DNA of 64,000 nucleotides, taken from Laspinema sp. D2d. Its GTDB lineage: Bacteria > Cyanobacteriota > Cyanobacteriia > Cyanobacteriales > Laspinemataceae. Position numbers and translations under genes: made by a program. Below the pieces are notes generated by a model. That model searched no databases. It saw only the letters and a program-made list of their open reading frames with translations, and was not told the origin of the DNA. The first letter of the stretch is position 1. Every line of letters starts with the position of its first letter. This document shows, one piece after another, positions 63,620 through 64,000 of the stretch. Where the stretch lies: NCBI RefSeq assembly GCF_025370755.1, contig NZ_JAMXFC010000033.1, positions 17,192 to 81,191 of the forward strand, given 5' to 3'.

Positions 63620-63913
63620 ATGAAACTTTATTATCGTGGTGTCAGCTATGATTTAATTCCTACGGTGAAAACACCCCCAGGAGAAATTTCGGGAATCTAT
63701 CGTGGTAAGTTTTGGTACTTCCAACAAGGGGACCTGTCGGGAGAACTCGGAACGTGCGATCGCTGTCACTTTTACTCCGGGGACCCCCACTTACTCTGTG
63801 CCGTCCATCCCCAAGGTCCAAATGCAGAAAATTGTCCCGATTTCCGGTTAAATCTTCAGACGAAACCTGTTAATCAGCAAGCTTTAAAAAGCCATAGATT
63901 ATCCAAATTTTAA
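63620..63913 (+). CDS. DUF4278 protein with a four-cysteine motif
   Basis: 97 residues from the ATG at 63620; an in-frame GTG at 63611 is an alternative. The N-terminus MKLYYRGVSYDLIP and SGIYRGKFWYF are the DUF4278 pattern, common in cyanobacteria and of unknown function. The C-terminal part has cysteines spaced CX2C-X10-C-X11-C, which could bind zinc or an iron-sulfur cluster; simple DUF4278 proteins lack it. No partner gene is visible before the window ends. Confidence 0.8.
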   Translation: MKLYYRGVSYDLIPTVKTPPGEISGIYRGKFWYFQQGDLSGELGTCDRCHFYSGDPHLLCAVHPQGPNAENCPDFRLNLQTKPVNQQALKSHRLSKF

Positions 63914-64000
63914 ACGGTTTTATCTGAGAGGGTGACAAGACAGCTAGACTAATTGCTGTACAAGGGATAGAGCATTTAATCCTTGCCGAAAATTTCGAGC

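Overview
The window looks like chromosomal DNA from a filamentous, Oscillatoriales-type cyanobacterium. The evidence is the very frequent GCGATCGC (HIP1) palindrome and the gene content: AcsF, heme oxygenase, a COP23-family protein, a DUF4278 protein, Uma2-family nucleases, PAS-rich hybrid kinases, and the gene order rplS-trnW-secE-nusG-rplK-rplA-rplJ-rplL. No prophage, IS element or CRISPR array was found. The genus is inferred only loosely.

Layout. 1-8.3 kb: 5' end of hypE, a beta-carbonic anhydrase, an exported SUMF1-fold protein, a SulP transporter, a divergent persulfide-dioxygenase-like/rhodanese pair (sulfur handling), an alpha/beta hydrolase and a pentapeptide-repeat protein. 8.4-13.9 kb: a tetrapyrrole island with hemJ, acsF, heme oxygenase, hemN and an acyl desaturase, resembling the low-oxygen chlAII-ho2-hemN(-desF) clusters of other cyanobacteria but with acsF inverted. 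13.8-18.1 kb: NAD salvage pair nadR-pnuC, then ppsA. 19-24.3 kb: a Ser/Thr kinase, a conserved unknown, a Uma2 protein, a long non-coding AT-rich stretch and an orphan ParB. 24.8-30.2 kb: five consecutive genes for exported proteins (COP23, two trypsin-like proteases, a beta-barrel candidate, a proline-rich repeat protein). 30.4-34.9 kb: dnaK, an Hsp20 and a deoxyhypusine-synthase-family gene. 34.9-35.6 kb: a non-coding segment that folds into nested multi-branched stems and ends in a terminator-like hairpin; it is my best candidate for an undescribed RNA. 36.1-40.6 kb: the ribosomal protein/transcription factor cluster with tRNA-Trp and an L10 leader. 40.7-45.9 kb: two overlapping signalling genes. 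46.4-51.6 kb: a PBP4-type carboxypeptidase lipoprotein, an EndoU nuclease with a coupled small protein, a second Uma2 gene and two membrane proteins of unknown role. 51.8-61.4 kb: era with an apparent CTG start, an XPB-like helicase, a repeat lipoprotein and a 1535-residue hybrid kinase. 62.3-64 kb: tRNA-Gly, a thioredoxin-fold co-chaperone and a DUF4278 protein.

Themes. Protein synthesis and folding (r-proteins, era, dnaK, Hsp20, thioredoxin/TPR) sit beside tetrapyrrole and redox genes suited to changing oxygen, and a large share of exported or envelope proteins. Gene starts were moved from the longest open frame to the start best supported by a ribosome binding site or family convention; each entry says so. 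All functional calls come from motif recognition by eye, not database search.
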